15,957 nt of DNA from Planctomycetota bacterium (GCA_024278775.1 JAJRSP010000213.1:1-15957), one strand, 5' to 3'. Shown: positions 8,513 through 15,672, counted from the first letter of the stretch. A program made the numbers and translations. Notes: generated by a model from the sequence alone, not told the origin.

Positions 8513-8541
8513 ACTGTAAACACACCCGAGCCGCGCGGCAA
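8513..8541 (-). promoter_or_regulatory. Possible sigma-70-like promoter for the minus-strand glycosyltransferase
   Basis: On the minus strand TTGCCG (8541-8536) and TACAGT (8518-8513) are separated by exactly 17 bases. Each hexamer matches four of six consensus bases. Transcription would begin some 25 bases before the TTG start and include the GTGAGA/TCTCAC repeat. This is weak evidence on its own. The gene could also be co-transcribed with the glycosyltransferase ending at 8711. Confidence 0.25.
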
Positions 8542-8584
8542 GACGCACGATCGTGGGTGTGGCCAGGGATTATGGCATGGCTTG

Positions 8585-8652
8585 GGGTGCCCGTCATTAT
8601 CGCCTCCGTTTCGTCCCCCACCCTTTGCCTTGGGGCAAAGAATGGGGCACCC
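8585..8652. repeat. Nested REP-like palindrome
   Basis: An outer inverted repeat, GGGTGCCC (8585-8592) and GGGCACCC (8645-8652), encloses a perfect hairpin, CTTTGCC (8623-8629) TTGG GGCAAAG (8634-8640). CCCC at 8616-8619 can extend the inner stem by pairing with GGGG at 8644-8647, in competition with the outer arms. No T-run follows on either strand, so it is not a standard intrinsic terminator. It sits between two minus-strand genes, the usual place for dispersed extragenic palindromes. Confidence 0.5.
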
Positions 8653-8659
8653 GTCGCCA

Positions 8660-8711
8660 ATAAGAATGGCCACACGCCACGATCGGTATCGGTTAGCCTA
8701 CCGATTCTTAT
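8660..8711. repeat. Nested palindrome abutting a stop codon
   Basis: ATAAGAAT (8660-8667) and ATTCTTAT (8704-8711) are exact inverted repeats. Inside, ATCGGT (8688-8693) pairs with ACCGAT (8700-8705). The right end overlaps the TGA stop (8713-8711) of the upstream minus-strand gene, so a transcript could fold here just after the stop. It may act as a 3'-end stabiliser or weak terminator, but there is no U tract. Confidence 0.4.
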
Positions 8712-9904
8712 CAACGTGTCACACAAGGCACGACCTGTTCCTCGTAAAACGCAATCATATTCGCCATCACCCGATCTTGTGTGAAATCATCGAGGATACG
8801 TTGCCGCCCACGCGTACCCAAACGGAGCCGATCTTCCGGAGAGCAGATCAACCGGGACAACGCCTCCGCGAGAGCGGACGCGTCACGAACGGGAACCAGT
8901 AAGCCCGTTTCCTCATGCTGTACCGCATCGATGCAGCCGGTGGCGTGAGTGGTGACGATGGGCAGCTCCATGCTCTGCGCTTCCACAATGCCATAAGGAA
9001 ACCCCTCTCGCCAGCTCGGCAGTACCAGCATGTCCATACCGTTGTAGCAGGCCGCCATATCCTCCACCCATCCGAGGGTCTTCACGCCGATGTTGTCGCG
9101 CAGGGCCTCTTCGACAATGGACCGCATCTTAGGTTCACTGTGGGTGGTACCGCCGACCAGTAGAAGACACGCCTGGTCACGGGCAGCCGCATCAAGCTGC
9201 TGCCACGCGTCGATCAGGGTTTCGATACCTTTTTCCGCCAGCAGGCGACCCACATAACCGACGACCACGGTGCTTTCGGTCACACCCCATGCTTGGCGTT
9301 GTTCACGTCGATGCTGCCCCGTGGGGTCCGGAGCGAACTTTTTCACGTCCACACCGGAGATCGTACCCCGTCCCAGAACCTGCGATCGTCCGGGCACCGC
9401 CACGCCGAATTCGATGGCCGCGTGGCGCGTCGAGTCGCCGACGAACAGGACATGGGTGGCCAACCGGTTGGTCAGCCATTCCGTCGCTCGCAAGATGTGC
9501 AATCTCAGGCCATGAGCCGAAGTCAGCGCCAACCCATGGTTATGATTAATTCGCACGCGGACACCGGCCAACCAACCGGCCGTGATCCCCAGCAACCCCG
9601 CCTTGGTCATGTGTGCGTGAACCACATCCGGTCGAAATCGGCGGAACAACCGCCACAATCTGAACAGACTGATCAAATCAGACAGCGGGGACGTGTATTG
9701 CTCGATCTTGATGGGGACATGGCGAATGCCTGCGGCGTCGGCTGCTGCTTTGCCTTCTGCATCATCGGAGCAGACGAGAATCACTTCGGCCCCGTGGTCC
9801 CGCAACCGTTTGAAATGCTCGATCAGGAACGCCTTGGCGGATAACCCCAGGGTCGTGAGTTGGACAATGCGAAGATCACCTATGTTCGCCTGGATATGAC
9901 TCAT
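8711..9904 (-). CDS. GT4-family glycosyltransferase (CapM/PglA-like)
   Basis: A 397-residue GT-B glycosyltransferase. The N-terminal domain begins LRIVQLTTLGLSAKAFLIEH and contains DVVHAHMTKAGLLGITAG (about 93-110), followed by RINHNHGLALTS; the HAHxxKAGLLG signature is typical of CapM/PglA-like enzymes that extend lipid-linked glycans. The donor domain has VVGYVGRLLAEKGIETLIDAW, LLLVGGTTHSEPKM, GWVEDMAACYNGMDMLVLPS, and EGFPYGIVEAQSMELPIVTT with both glutamates of the E-x7-E motif. The ATG at 9904 fits the conserved N-terminus, although no good ribosome site precedes it. It lies 231 bp upstream of the next minus-strand glycosyltransferase and belongs with the polysaccharide genes to its left. 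Confidence 0.92.
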   Translation of the reverse strand: MSHIQANIGDLRIVQLTTLGLSAKAFLIEHFKRLRDHGAEVILVCSDDAEGKAAADAAGIRHVPIKIEQYTSPLSDLISLFRLWRLFRRFRPDVVHAHMTKAGLLGITAGWLAGVRVRINHNHGLALTSAHGLRLHILRATEWLTNRLATHVLFVGDSTRHAAIEFGVAVPGRSQVLGRGTISGVDVKKFAPDPTGQHRREQRQAWGVTESTVVVGYVGRLLAEKGIETLIDAWQQLDAAARDQACLLLVGGTTHSEPKMRSIVEEALRDNIGVKTLGWVEDMAACYNGMDMLVLPSWREGFPYGIVEAQSMELPIVTTHATGCIDAVQHEETGLLVPVRDASALAEALSRLICSPEDRLRLGTRGRQRILDDFTQDRVMANMIAFYEEQVVPCVTR

Positions 9905-10276
9905 AGACTACGTACCCGCCAGCCGACCCCAGTTCCAATCTAAGCCGAGCCGTTCCTACGGGCAAGGGGGTCGGTGCCCGGCATCGCAGGACGTTTCGGC
10001 ATGCAATAGTATGCCCTATGGGCCCAGGGCCGCGTAGGTTGTTGCACCCTGGACGGAGCACCCCAAGTTATCGGCCCTGGTGGCGGTCAAGCCCTTCCTC
10101 CCCGAAATGTTTGACCTTCGTGGAAGGTGGGCCGGCGTTCATGCATCCAACTCTAGGGGGTGCCGCAACCGGAACCCCACTTGTGGCAGACGGCGTTTCT
10201 TCCGGATCGCCGTGTCGACAAGCGATACAGGATTAAGCAGGACCGCTGACGACTCGTCAACAGAGGGGAAGCAAGA
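9905..10276. other. Divergent intergenic region
   Basis: This 372-bp spacer separates a minus-strand glycosyltransferase from the plus-strand ABC operon and must hold promoters for both. Visible elements are GCCCTATGGGC (a short hairpin near 10012-10022), GGTCAA (about 10086) with TTGACC (about 10110) as an inverted repeat interleaved with CCTTCC/GGAAGG, and GACGACTCGTC just upstream of the ABC operon (about 10247-10257). Short open frames cross it on both strands but none has a plausible start signal or known domain. Confidence 0.45.
9937..9965 (-). promoter_or_regulatory. Possible promoter for the minus-strand CapM-like gene
   Basis: Minus-strand TTGCCC (9965-9960) and TAGATT (9942-9937) lie 17 bases apart, each matching four of six sigma-70 consensus bases. 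The predicted start would give a leader of roughly 25 bases before the ATG at 9904. Support is limited to spacing and partial consensus. Confidence 0.3.
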
Positions 10277-11380
10277 ATGATTGTCCTTTTTATTAGAAGT
10301 CTGATGCACCGGTGGTTTGAGATGGTTCTTACCGCCGTCGTAGTGGCGGCGGTGGTGGCCACGCTCACGACACAGCGTGCGTTATCCTCGTCTACCGAAG
10401 CACAAGTCCATGAGCTTGCTCATAAGCTCGGCAAAAACATGCTTGTGGTGCCTCGGGCGACCAACATGACCAACTTTTATGCGATGGATTACGGCGACGC
10501 CACCATGCCGGGGTCCTACCCGGACCTGATACTCAACTCCGAGTTGCGCACGCCCATCAGCCTTATTCAGAGCCGTCTATACGGCAACGTCGAGCCGCAA
10601 GGTGTTCCGCTCGTACTGGTTGGGGAAGAGACGAGAAAGCGTGGTTGGGTGACTGACCCGTTTTCATCGGACAAAGTCACGCTTGGTAAAATGGCATCGG
10701 ACAAGCTCGCTATTAAAACGAAAGCGCACTTGGACATCAACGGGTATCAGTTAACGGTGGCGGGCGTCACCCAGGCACCACCCGACGGTCTTGACGTTGG
10801 TGTGTTCGGACCTCTTGATCTTGCCCAAGATGTGTTGGACAAACCGGAAAAAATCAACGCGATGCGCCTCGCCGGATGCTGGTGCCGATTGGACGTCCCA
10901 AAGCTTGCTTTGCAAGTGGAGGATACGCTGCCCAACTCTCGGGCGGTTACGATTGCCGGGATGCTGAAAGCGCAAAAGGGCACTGTGGCAACGGCAAAAC
11001 GCTATTCCAAGGCGGCGTTTGCGATCACGATCGGGTTGATCGCGGCCATCGTCATCGGGTTGATTGCATCGCAGGTTCGGCGGCAGATACGGCAGATTGG
11101 GCTGCTGCTCGCGACTGGATCTTCACCATGGTACGTAGTGTTTTTGTTTATCTGTAAGGCCGCCATCATCGGTTTGCTCGGTGGTTTGGGTGGGTATTAT
11201 CTGGGAGCGCCTCTGACGAAGGACGTGGCCGCTAGATTGATCGGTGTCAGTCTGCCGGTGCCGAGCGGATTGCTGGTTCCCACATTAATCCTGACGCTCC
11301 TTGTGAGCGTGGCGGCGGCTATTGTCCCAGCCTTTTGGGCGGCACGTATGGACCCGACAAGGGTGCTTAGGGAGGTATAA
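10277..11380 (+). CDS. FtsX/MacB-type ABC transporter permease (first of pair)
   Basis: A 367-residue inner-membrane permease with the standard layout of this superfamily: one N-terminal helix (about 16-36), a periplasmic domain (about 37-245), and three C-terminal helices (about 246-266, 284-309, 331-352). It ends in AARMDPTRVLREV, the usual coupling-end motif. The periplasmic domain contains GKNMLVVPR (52-60), which resembles GPAIRVIPR in the second permease, and an unusual GCWC pair (C201, C203). GAGGGGAA lies six bases before the ATG. The stop codon overlaps the start of the ATPase gene, so this is the first gene of a three-gene operon. Members of this family move lipids, lipoproteins, peptides, macrolides or metals, or drive mechanical work; the substrate is not evident here. 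Confidence 0.87.
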   Translation: MIVLFIRSLMHRWFEMVLTAVVVAAVVATLTTQRALSSSTEAQVHELAHKLGKNMLVVPRATNMTNFYAMDYGDATMPGSYPDLILNSELRTPISLIQSRLYGNVEPQGVPLVLVGEETRKRGWVTDPFSSDKVTLGKMASDKLAIKTKAHLDINGYQLTVAGVTQAPPDGLDVGVFGPLDLAQDVLDKPEKINAMRLAGCWCRLDVPKLALQVEDTLPNSRAVTIAGMLKAQKGTVATAKRYSKAAFAITIGLIAAIVIGLIASQVRRQIRQIGLLLATGSSPWYVVFLFICKAAIIGLLGGLGGYYLGAPLTKDVAARLIGVSLPVPSGLLVPTLILTLLVSVAAAIVPAFWAARMDPTRVLREV

Positions 11381-12081
11381 TGATGATTCGTGTAGATCAT
11401 GCTTCGAAACAGTTCCCAGGTAAAAGCGGAGCACCCGTCACGGCGCTTCATGATATCTCGTTAGACATCAACCCGGGTGAGTTCGTGATGATTGTCGGGC
11501 CGAGCGGCAGCGGGAAAAGCACGCTGCTGTTCACCGTCGGCGGTATGCAGCACCCGACGGAAGGAAAAATCCTGTTCGCAGACACCGATCTTTACAGTCT
11601 CAGCGCTACCAAGCGGGCGGCGCTTCGGCGAACGCGCATCGGATTTGTGTTTCAAACGTTCAACCTGGTACCGTATCTGAGCTGTCTCGACAACGTCATC
11701 GTTCCCGCGGTATTGGCCGGTAAACCGAGAGGCACCAGTCTTCGAAGCGCCAGGGAACTTTTGGAACGGATCGGGCTTTCGGACCGGTTGAAACACCGTC
11801 CGTCGGAGCTAAGCGTCGGTGAGCGACAGCGCGTCGCCCTTTGCAGGAGCTTGATTAACGAACCCGATGTCATTCTCGCTGATGAGCCCACCGGCAACCT
11901 CGACGAAGCAATGACCGGTGAAGTGATGGATATTCTCCGAAGTTTGAACGAGGGGGGCCAAACCATCTTGATGGCCACCCACGATCCACGCCTGGCGGAG
12001 CAGGGTACCCGGCTGGTCGCCCTCCGAGACGCTTCCGTGGTCCGAGATGAACAGTGTGCGCGGAAAGAGGAAGCGGCATGA
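11380..12081 (+). CDS. ABC transporter ATP-binding protein (LolD/MacB type)
   Basis: A 233-residue nucleotide-binding subunit that would power the two flanking permeases. Motifs in order are Walker A GPSGSGKST (40-48), Q-loop Q92 in FVFQTFN, signature LSVGE (144-148), Walker B VILADEP with D168/E169, the D-loop GNLD, and the H-loop H201 in MATHDP. The LSVGE signature departs from the canonical LSGGQ at two positions. The Walker B plus TGNLD run is typical of the LolD/MacB branch. Two ATGs are adjacent (11380 and 11383); GGAGG at 11371-11375 is better spaced for the second, so the protein may be one residue shorter. The first ATG overlaps the upstream stop codon. Confidence 0.93.
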   Translation: MMIRVDHASKQFPGKSGAPVTALHDISLDINPGEFVMIVGPSGSGKSTLLFTVGGMQHPTEGKILFADTDLYSLSATKRAALRRTRIGFVFQTFNLVPYLSCLDNVIVPAVLAGKPRGTSLRSARELLERIGLSDRLKHRPSELSVGERQRVALCRSLINEPDVILADEPTGNLDEAMTGEVMDILRSLNEGGQTILMATHDPRLAEQGTRLVALRDASVVRDEQCARKEEAA

Positions 12082-13190
12082 CGCCCACCCTCTGGCTTTC
12101 TTTTCTGGAGCTCTCCAAAAGGCGCATGGGGACGGCCATTGCGGTCAGTGTGATCGCGTTGGCCGTGTCGTTCGCCGCCGGGCTCGAGTTGGTTTCCCGG
12201 GCGCGTGAGGCTGCCGTGGCCGCAGATCTGGACCAGATTGGACCGGCGATCCGGGTGATTCCGCGCGGCAAGACGGCCAGGGATCTGGCCCGGTTCGACT
12301 TGGAGGCGGCCCCGTTTCGTGATGGAGACATGCGCCGCCTGAGAAGCGAGTATTCGTCATACATTTCTTCGATCGAAGGGCGGCTGTCGCTCAAGGTTCC
12401 CTACAGGGGTCGACTCATTCCGGTTGTCGGTATCGTACCTGAGACGGTCATCGCACCTTTTGAGATACTGAGACAACTACAAGATGACCAGGCGCTGATT
12501 GGTTCGGAATTGGCCTCTGAGCTTGGCGTCGCAAAGGGCGAAACCCTACAGCTACAAGGCCATGCCTTGAAAGTTCTTTCGAACCTGCCGCCTATGGCCA
12601 ACCAGGATGATAGCGCGATCTTCGTTCACGTGAGGCGATTGCAAGAGATGTTCAGTATGCCGAATGCCTTCAACGAGCTGCGGGTCTTTCCGGCACCAGG
12701 GGCGGATGTGAATACGCTGGCCTCTTTGATGGCTGCCCGCCACACGAACATGACGCCGCTCACCACCCAACGGGGAGAGAAGGCGGAGCAATCCATGAAC
12801 AACACGCTTCGCGACCACCGCCGTGTGTTGTATATCGTGACCGGTGTCGTAATAGCCATCAGCGTCTTGATCTGGTCATATATGAACGGGATCGAACGCC
12901 GGCTCGAGTTGGCCACCCTGGTCGCGGTGGGCGGCTCCGCGTGGACGGTGGTGTCGATGATCCTGGTGAGAGGCGCGCTGCTCGGTATGTTCGGTGCGAT
13001 CCTGGGGTTCCTCGTGGGGGCGGCGGTCAGCCTCGGACAGGACGTGCAATCGACGATGCGCATCCTGCCAGCCTTGGATCTTATCGGCATCACGATGGTG
13101 ACGACAACGATACTGTCCGCTGTCGGCGCATTGCCGGCTGCCGGTCTTGCCGCCGTTCAAGATCCCGTAAAAACCCTCCAGACTGCTTGA
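12078..13190 (+). CDS. FtsX/MacB-type ABC transporter permease (second of pair)
   Basis: A 370-residue permease with the same layout as the first: a helix at about 18-38, a periplasmic domain, then helices at about 250-268, 293-317 and 335-357, ending DPVKTLQTA. GPAIRVIPR (55-63) matches the first permease's GKNMLVVPR in position and pattern, suggesting ancient duplication and a heterodimeric transporter. The ATG at 12078 overlaps the ATPase stop as ATGA, with AGAGGAAG upstream. A GTG at 12054 is in frame but would extend far into the preceding gene. No periplasmic adaptor, outer-membrane channel or substrate-binding gene follows before the ars operon, so the complete system may be just these three genes or may rely on distant partners. 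Confidence 0.86.
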   Translation: MTPTLWLSFLELSKRRMGTAIAVSVIALAVSFAAGLELVSRAREAAVAADLDQIGPAIRVIPRGKTARDLARFDLEAAPFRDGDMRRLRSEYSSYISSIEGRLSLKVPYRGRLIPVVGIVPETVIAPFEILRQLQDDQALIGSELASELGVAKGETLQLQGHALKVLSNLPPMANQDDSAIFVHVRRLQEMFSMPNAFNELRVFPAPGADVNTLASLMAARHTNMTPLTTQRGEKAEQSMNNTLRDHRRVLYIVTGVVIAISVLIWSYMNGIERRLELATLVAVGGSAWTVVSMILVRGALLGMFGAILGFLVGAAVSLGQDVQSTMRILPALDLIGITMVTTTILSAVGALPAAGLAAVQDPVKTLQTA

Positions 13191-13249
13191 GTTCGGGCGT
13201 CGCCACATCCTAATACCACGCGTCACAACATGGCGATTATGACATCGCT

Positions 13250-13273
13250 CCCCGAGCCGCAGCTTGCGCGGGG
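13250..13273. repeat. Bulged hairpin downstream of the ABC operon
   Basis: CCCCG (13250-13254) pairs with CGGGG (13269-13273), and CGCA (13258-13261) with TGCG (13265-13268), with a three-base bulge AGC and loop GCT. It lies 60 bp after the second permease stop. No T-run follows immediately, so termination is possible but not shown. Confidence 0.35.
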
Positions 13274-13347
13274 CTGGAACGCCGAGCCTCGCACGAATTC
13301 TCGAAACCGCGCGGCTGAAGCCCACGGCGCAGGGAGTCGTAGAACTT

Positions 13348-13377
13348 ATGGAACGCGGTACTAACGGACCGCCCCAT
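13348..13377. repeat. Hairpin between the ABC and ars operons
   Basis: GCGGT (13355-13359) pairs with ACCGC (13368-13372) around an 8-base loop. The outer ATGG (13348-13351) pairs with CCAT (13374-13377) across a 3x1 internal loop. A T7 run lies at 13392-13398, too far away for a classical terminator. It could still mark the 3' end of the ABC operon transcript. Confidence 0.25.
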
Positions 13378-13408
13378 GGAGTCAGCATACGTTTTTTTCG
13401 AACCGGGC

Positions 13409-13437
13409 TTGACGAGCCGTACGATATATCATATATG
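13409..13437 (+). promoter_or_regulatory. ars operon promoter with overlapping palindromic operator
   Basis: TTGACG (13409-13414) and TATATG (13432-13437) are separated by 17 bases. A perfect AT palindrome, ATATAT-C-ATATAT (13424-13436), covers the spacer end and the -10 box. This is where an ArsR-family repressor would be expected to block RNA polymerase. Transcription would begin about 6-8 bases after the -10, only a few bases before the arsR ATG at 13449, implying a very short or absent 5' leader. Confidence 0.6.
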
Positions 13438-13448
13438 GGTAGACGTAT

Positions 13449-13799
13449 ATGACGGTGGTACTGAGGACAACGCCCGATCTGTTTCGCGCGTTTGCGGACG
13501 CGACACGGCTGCGGATTCTCAATCTTCTGCTGGAGGGTGAGGTGTGCGTGTGCGATCTTTGTACGGTTCTCGATGAGATTCAGCCGAAGGTCTCGCGTCA
13601 TCTGGCCTACCTGCGGCGCGTGGAGCTGGTCACCGTGCGAACGGAGGGCAAGTGGAAATACTACGCCGTCGCAAAGCATCCGAAGGGGTTGCAGCGGACG
13701 CTGCTTAGTTGCGTCAGATCGTGCCTGCGTGAGATGGATGAGTTGCAGGCCGACCTTGAGCGACTCCGCACGATGGATAGAGGCGATTGCTGTGGATGA
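13449..13799 (+). CDS. arsR: ArsR-family arsenite-responsive repressor
   Basis: A 116-residue winged-helix repressor of the SmtB/ArsR family, which dissociates from its operator on binding arsenite or antimonite. EVCVCDLC (31-38) carries C33 and C35, the classical ArsR metalloid site in the ELCVCDL helix, with a further C38. The recognition helix follows as [12 protein letters not shown], and the wing as [15 protein letters not shown]-terminal CC pair (C114, C115) could add ligands. The ATG has no real Shine-Dalgarno and lies a few bases from the predicted transcription start. The final codons overlap a possible ATGA start for the next gene. Its placement directly upstream of acr3 and arsC makes the role secure. 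Confidence 0.94.
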   Translation: MTVVLRTTPDLFRAFADATRLRILNLLLEGEVCVCDLCTVLDEIQPKVSRHLAYLRRVELVTVRTEGKWKYYAVAKHPKGLQRTLLSCVRSCLREMDELQADLERLRTMDRGDCCG

Positions 13800-13846
13800 C
13801 AGGCCGGCACGGTGGGCGGGAATCACCGAAGGGGCTTGAACGAATC

Positions 13847-14932
13847 ATGAGTGACGCCGGCCCGAAACGACTCTCCTTTTTCGACCGCTTCCTGACGCTC
13901 TGGATTTTCTCGGCGATGGCGGTTGGCGTGGGGGCCGGGTACTTCTTCCCCGGCGTGGAAGGGTTCATCCATCGCTTTCAGGTCGGCACGACGAACATTC
14001 CCATCGCCATCGGGTTGATTCTGATGATGTACCCGCCGCTCGCGAAGGTGAAGTACGAAGAACTCGGTGATGTGTTTCGCAACTTCAAGATCTTGGCCTT
14101 GTCGCTGGTTCAGAATTGGGTTATCGGGCCTATCTTGATGTTCGCGCTGGCCGTGCTGTTTCTCAGCGGATACCCCGAATACATGGTCGGCCTCATCATG
14201 ATCGGGTTGGCCCGGTGCATTGCGATGGTCATCGTTTGGAACGACCTTGCGGAAGGCGACGCGGAGTACGCCGCCGGGCTGGTGGCGTTCAACTCAGTGT
14301 TTCAGGTGCTGTTTTTTTCCGTCTATGCTTGGCTGTTCATCACCGTACTGCCCACGCTGTTTGGTCTCAAGGGCGCGGTGGTAGCGATCACCATTGGAGA
14401 AATCGCCAAGAGCGTGTTCATCTACCTTGGCATTCCTTTCCTCGCGGGCATGTTCACGCGGTTCACGCTGCTCACGCTCAAGGGTCATGCGTGGTACGAG
14501 CAAAAGTTCATCCCGAAGATTTCACCGATCACGCTCGTCGCGCTGCTGTTTACGATTCTGGTGATGTTCTCGCTCAAGGGCGAGTATATCGTGCAGCTTC
14601 CGATGGATGTGGTCCGCATTGCGATTCCGCTCTGCATCTACTTCGTCGTTATGTTTCTCGTCTCTTTTTGGATGGGAAAAAGAATTGGGGCCGGCTACGC
14701 CAAGACGACCACCATCGCCTCCACGGCGGCGAGCAACAACTTCGAGTTGGCCATCGCGGTGGCGGTGGCCGTGTTCGGCATCAACTCCGGGGTGGCCTTC
14801 GCAGCGGTCATCGGGCCGCTTGTCGAAGTACCTGTGCTGATCGGTCTCGTGAACGTAGCGTTCCGGTTTCGGCGTCGGTACTTCGTGGCGGAAGCCCAAG
14901 AGTTACTTGCCACCGTAGGACACCAAGCATGA
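13847..14932 (+). CDS. acr3: Arsenite efflux transporter, ACR3 family
   Basis: A 361-residue inner-membrane carrier with about ten helices that exports arsenite using the proton motive force. It opens [15 protein letters not shown], the typical ACR3 N-terminus. C124 lies in [13 protein letters not shown], and E300 in [14 protein letters not shown], matching the functionally important cysteine and glutamate of characterised ACR3 proteins. ATG 13847 fits the family start. An ATG at 13796 overlapping the arsR stop (ATGA) is in frame and would add 17 residues by translational coupling. Its stop overlaps the arsC start as ATGA. ACR3 normally carries arsenite, less often antimonite. Confidence 0.96.
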   Translation: MSDAGPKRLSFFDRFLTLWIFSAMAVGVGAGYFFPGVEGFIHRFQVGTTNIPIAIGLILMMYPPLAKVKYEELGDVFRNFKILALSLVQNWVIGPILMFALAVLFLSGYPEYMVGLIMIGLARCIAMVIVWNDLAEGDAEYAAGLVAFNSVFQVLFFSVYAWLFITVLPTLFGLKGAVVAITIGEIAKSVFIYLGIPFLAGMFTRFTLLTLKGHAWYEQKFIPKISPITLVALLFTILVMFSLKGEYIVQLPMDVVRIAIPLCIYFVVMFLVSFWMGKRIGAGYAKTTTIASTAASNNFELAIAVAVAVFGINSGVAFAAVIGPLVEVPVLIGLVNVAFRFRRRYFVAEAQELLATVGHQA

Positions 14933-15345
14933 AGCGGCGAGTCCTCATCCTCTGTACGGGCAATTCGTGCCGATCCCAGATGGCTGAGGGGATATGGAAC
15001 GCGCTGGCGGGCGACCAGTGGGTGGCGTTCTCGGCAGGCTCGTCACCGTCTGGATTTGTGCATCCCCTAGCCATCGAGGTGATGCACGAGATCGGCATCG
15101 ACATCTCAGCCAACCGCAGCCAACATATCGACGAGTTCGCCCATGAGTCCTTCGACCTTGTGGTCACGGTGTGCGACAACGCGAAGGAGGCCTGCCCGGC
15201 GTTTCCCGGCGCGACACAAATCCAACACTGGCCTTTCGACGACCCGGCTGGAACGAGCGTGACAGGCGGCGATCAACTTGCTTCATTTCGTCGAGTTTGT
15301 GATGAGATCATGAAAACGATACGCGCCTATCTGGCGGGGTCGTAA
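14929..15345 (+). CDS. arsC: Arsenate reductase, thioredoxin-coupled type
   Basis: A 138-residue cytoplasmic enzyme of the low-molecular-weight tyrosine phosphatase fold that reduces arsenate to arsenite for export by Acr3. The P-loop CTGNSCRS supplies the nucleophile C9 and R15. C82 and C89 in [10 protein letters not shown] provide the redox relay of thioredoxin-dependent enzymes such as Staphylococcus aureus ArsC, with the same spacing. D105 in DDPAG is the expected general acid. The ATG overlaps the acr3 stop as ATGA. The frame is open far upstream inside acr3, but homology starts at this methionine. All catalytic residues are present, so the operon should be functional. Confidence 0.95.
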   Translation: MKRRVLILCTGNSCRSQMAEGIWNALAGDQWVAFSAGSSPSGFVHPLAIEVMHEIGIDISANRSQHIDEFAHESFDLVVTVCDNAKEACPAFPGATQIQHWPFDDPAGTSVTGGDQLASFRRVCDEIMKTIRAYLAGS

Positions 15346-15356
15346 CGCATGTCGAA

Positions 15357-15614
15357 TTGGCCTGCTGGCCTGCTACCCTCAATCTGCTCCAGCGGGTTGT
15401 TCGATTTCACTCGGACCCGAGGAACCGATCCACGGCCAGTATCCCGGCGGCCAGTATCCCCGCGGTTCGCGGTGGCTATGCGGAGATCACCGCCGCATAT
15501 CGCTTCCCCGTTAACGACCGAGTGGCCTGGCAAAAGCCACTCGCGCCGTGTCACGAACGGATCCGCGAAGGGTGTACCGAGCAACCGCCTCTTCCTCGCG
15601 GAATTGCTCACTGA
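15357..15614 (+). pseudogene. Decayed IS4-type transposase N-terminal fragment
   Basis: An open frame with the hallmarks of an IS4-type transposase N-terminal region: TASIPA, GGYAE, TAAYRF, ND and LAPCHERIRE (about 15426-15587). These align in order with the familiar TASIPAACGG, AAYRF and LAPH motifs of that group, though the histidine of LAPH is replaced by cysteine. The frame stops soon after; a continuation (LTDTEA, near the expected QDTTE) is visible in another frame at about 15606-15623, indicating a frameshift. No catalytic domain, complete start or flanking terminal repeats remain. An internal duplication gives ASIPA twice. I recognise this from memory of the family, so an alignment is needed to fix boundaries. 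Confidence 0.62.
15433..15462 (+). repeat. 15-bp tandem duplication inside the transposase relic
   Basis: CGGCCAGTATCCC occurs at 15433-15445 and again at 15448-15460, with a 15-base period. In the transposase frame it repeats five residues (ASIPA), where the family normally has one copy. This looks like slippage in a non-functional gene. Confidence 0.7.
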
Positions 15615-15672
15615 CACCGAAGCGTGCTGTCGGGGCGTCCCGGTTCCGGAGTCGCGATAAGCGACGTGTCAG
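15611..15672. repeat. Nested inverted repeat after the transposase relic
   Basis: CTGACAC (15611-15617) and GTGTCAG (15666-15672) are exact inverted repeats. A second stem, GTCGC/GCGAC (15651-15655, 15661-15665), sits inside next to the right arm. No T-run follows. It may be a remnant of a mobile element or a folded transcript end. Confidence 0.35.

Noticed and set aside
10080..10280. Possible small protein in the spacer before the ABC operon
   Set aside because: No ribosome site, no hydrophobic signal or domain, and it overlaps the permease start in another frame.
13264..13452. 62-codon frame (TTG start) whose stop overlaps the arsR start as ATGA
   Set aside because: The overlap looks like coupling, but the frame spans the likely ars promoter and operator, has a weak TTG start and no recognisable sequence.
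12876..13826. 316-residue minus-strand open frame across the permease end, the gap and arsR
   Set aside because: It runs antisense to two recognisable genes and contains no known motif.
14116..14928. Upstream extension of the arsC frame within acr3
   Set aside because: Arsenate reductase homology begins at 14929, where an ATGA overlap supplies a natural start; the upstream part is shadow sequence of acr3.
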